NCBI GenBank assembly: GCA_012270525.1
Contig: JAAXIE010000114.1
Coordinates: 1 to 5,175 of the forward strand
Source of the DNA: Dehalococcoidia bacterium
GTDB taxonomy: Bacteria > Chloroflexota > Dehalococcoidia > UBA3495 > JAAXIE01
Reading direction: 5' to 3'
DNA: 5,175 nt
Shown: one piece after another, positions 4,115 to 5,175 of the stretch
Position numbering within the stretch: position 1 is the stretch's first letter
How the letters are laid out: each line of letters opens with the position of its first letter
The notes under the pieces: generated by a model
Database searches by the model: none
What the model was told of the DNA's origin: nothing
What the model saw: the letters and a program-made list of their open reading frames with translations, nothing else
Position numbers and translations under genes: made by a program

Positions 4115-5175
4115 ATGGCTACCGAAGTCAGGGGACTGGTAAACGCGCAGGACGGGCTGGTTGACCGGAGCATCTTCAGCGACCAGGAGATTTACCAGCA
4201 GGAGTTGGAGCAGATATTCGCCCGCTCGTGGCTCTTCCTTTGCCACGAGAGCCAGGTGGCCCAGCCGGGCGATTTCTTCTCGACCTACATGGGTGAGGAC
4301 CCGGTGCTGGTCACGCGGGACTCCACGGGCAGGATCGGGGCCTTCCTCAATGTCTGCCGTCACCGGGGCAACCGGGTATGCCGGGCCGATTCGGGCAACG
4401 CTTCCGCCTTTGTGTGCGCCTACCATGGCTGGACCTACGGCAGCGATGGCAAGCTCATCGCGGTGCCCAGCCTGAAAGAAGCCTACTACGACGAACTCGA
4501 CACCTCCAAGTGGGGCCTCGTCCCGGTGGCCAAGCTGGAGATGTACAAAGGGCTGGTGTTCGCGACCTTCGATGCCGATGCTCCTTCGCTGCTGGACTAT
4601 CTGGGTGAGATGACCTGGTTTCTGGACAACTTCTTTGACCGGCGCGAGGGCGGCGTCGAGGTGTTCGGGGGGATGTTCAAGTGGACCATACCCTGCAACT
4701 GGAAGTTCGCCGCCGAGAACTTCGGTGGCGATGCGTACCATGTGGGGTGGAGCCATCTGTCGGCCATCCGGAACTCCTTCGCCAGCACCGTATCGATTGA
4801 GCCTGAAACGGGGGGCTCCATCGTTTCTGCCGGGACGGGCAGCATGATATGCTTCGGCCCCGACGACGACCCGTCGCCGCCCATACCAGCCCTCCGCCAG
4901 TACGAGGCCGACATCAAGGCCGAGGTGAGGGAGAGGCTGGGGCCACGGCGGGACATACTGAACCCCTTTGTCGCCACGGTGTTCCCCAACCTCTCCATGC
5001 TGCGGGCAGGGTCGCGCACCTTCCGCGTCTGGCACCCGAAGGGGCCCGACAAGGTGGAGGTGCGGGCGTGGGCCTTTTGCGACAAGGCCGCCCCGCCTGA
5101 GATCAAGGAGATCATTAGATTGGGGGCCATCCGCGGGTTCAGTCCTTCGGGCACCTTCGAGCAGGACGACATGGA
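4115..5175 (+). CDS. Aromatic-ring-hydroxylating dioxygenase, Rieske alpha subunit (3' end beyond window)
   Basis: The first 353 codons of a Rieske non-haem iron oxygenase large subunit, typically about 440-460 residues, so roughly 100 are missing on the right. The Rieske 2Fe-2S domain has C81-x-H83, 17 residues, then C101-xx-H104 (CRHRG ... CAYHGW), the same numbering I recall for naphthalene dioxygenase. The catalytic domain has IPCNWKFAAENFGGDAYHVGWSH (192-214), with D206 as the bridging aspartate between centres and H209 and H214 as iron ligands. The third ligand is D351 or D352 in GTFEQDD. VRTWHPKGP-like RVWHPKGP (304-311) is also family-typical. All key residues are present, so it should be active once electron-transfer partners are supplied. 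It resembles the naphthalene/biphenyl/phenanthrene dioxygenase group: the iron site is naphthalene-dioxygenase-like and the FEQDD stretch biphenyl-dioxygenase-like. Substrate unknown. The ATG follows GGAGG (4104-4108) by 6 bases. Its own promoter lies at 4016-4044. The beta subunit and ferredoxin, if any, lie beyond the window. Confidence 0.95.
   Translation, partial: MATEVRGLVNAQDGLVDRSIFSDQEIYQQELEQIFARSWLFLCHESQVAQPGDFFSTYMGEDPVLVTRDSTGRIGAFLNVCRHRGNRVCRADSGNASAFVCAYHGWTYGSDGKLIAVPSLKEAYYDELDTSKWGLVPVAKLEMYKGLVFATFDADAPSLLDYLGEMTWFLDNFFDRREGGVEVFGGMFKWTIPCNWKFAAENFGGDAYHVGWSHLSAIRNSFASTVSIEPETGGSIVSAGTGSMICFGPDDDPSPPIPALRQYEADIKAEVRERLGPRRDILNPFVATVFPNLSMLRAGSRTFRVWHPKGPDKVEVRAWAFCDKAAPPEIKEIIRLGAIRGFSPSGTFEQDDM

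Noticed and set aside
3944..5035. A 363-codon open frame on the minus strand opposite the Rieske gene.
   Set aside because: The plus strand here encodes an unmistakable Rieske oxygenase. The minus frame has low-complexity composition and no motif.

Overview
The window looks like a bacterial chromosome segment of moderately high GC. Three metabolic genes are GC-rich with strong Shine-Dalgarno sites. Together the luciferase-like flavin monooxygenase, the dihydrodiol-dehydrogenase-like SDR and the Rieske ring-hydroxylating oxygenase suggest an aerobic heterotroph that attacks aromatic or cyclic compounds. This gene mix is common in SAR202-type Chloroflexota and in Actinobacteria. That placement is inference from gene content only, since no marker gene is present.

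Layout. At the left edge (1-61, minus strand) is the 5' end of an unidentified gene with a perfect Shine-Dalgarno. A 365-base gene-free region (62-426) follows. It holds two divergent sigma70-like promoters and, on the plus strand, a possible structured leader RNA ending in a terminator-like hairpin. The hairpin lies just before the ribosome-binding site of a TTG-started NYN-domain (PIN-like) ribonuclease gene (427-978). Then come an LLM-class flavin-dependent monooxygenase (1045-2115) and an SDR resembling cis-dihydrodiol dehydrogenases (2206-3012), both plus strand and probably cotranscribed. An HNH endonuclease gene on the minus strand (3098-3856) converges on the SDR. A 258-base divergent intergenic region (3857-4114) carries a good promoter with a tandem 9-base repeat over its -35 box. 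It leads into a Rieske oxygenase alpha subunit (4115 to past the right edge).

How the genes may work together. A Rieske oxygenase alpha subunit with intact Rieske and mononuclear-iron ligands would dihydroxylate an aromatic ring. A BphB-like SDR would rearomatise the cis-dihydrodiol to a catechol, and the flavin monooxygenase could carry out a further oxygenation. No beta subunit, ferredoxin, reductase or ring-cleavage gene is visible here, so the pathway and substrate stay open. The two nuclease genes (NYN, HNH) are lower in GC and have different ribosome-binding sites. They look like separate, possibly acquired, units interleaved with the catabolic genes.

I see no CRISPR array, tRNA, rRNA or transposase gene. 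I found no convincing new multi-gene system. The most unusual stretch is the leader RNA candidate before the NYN ribonuclease gene.
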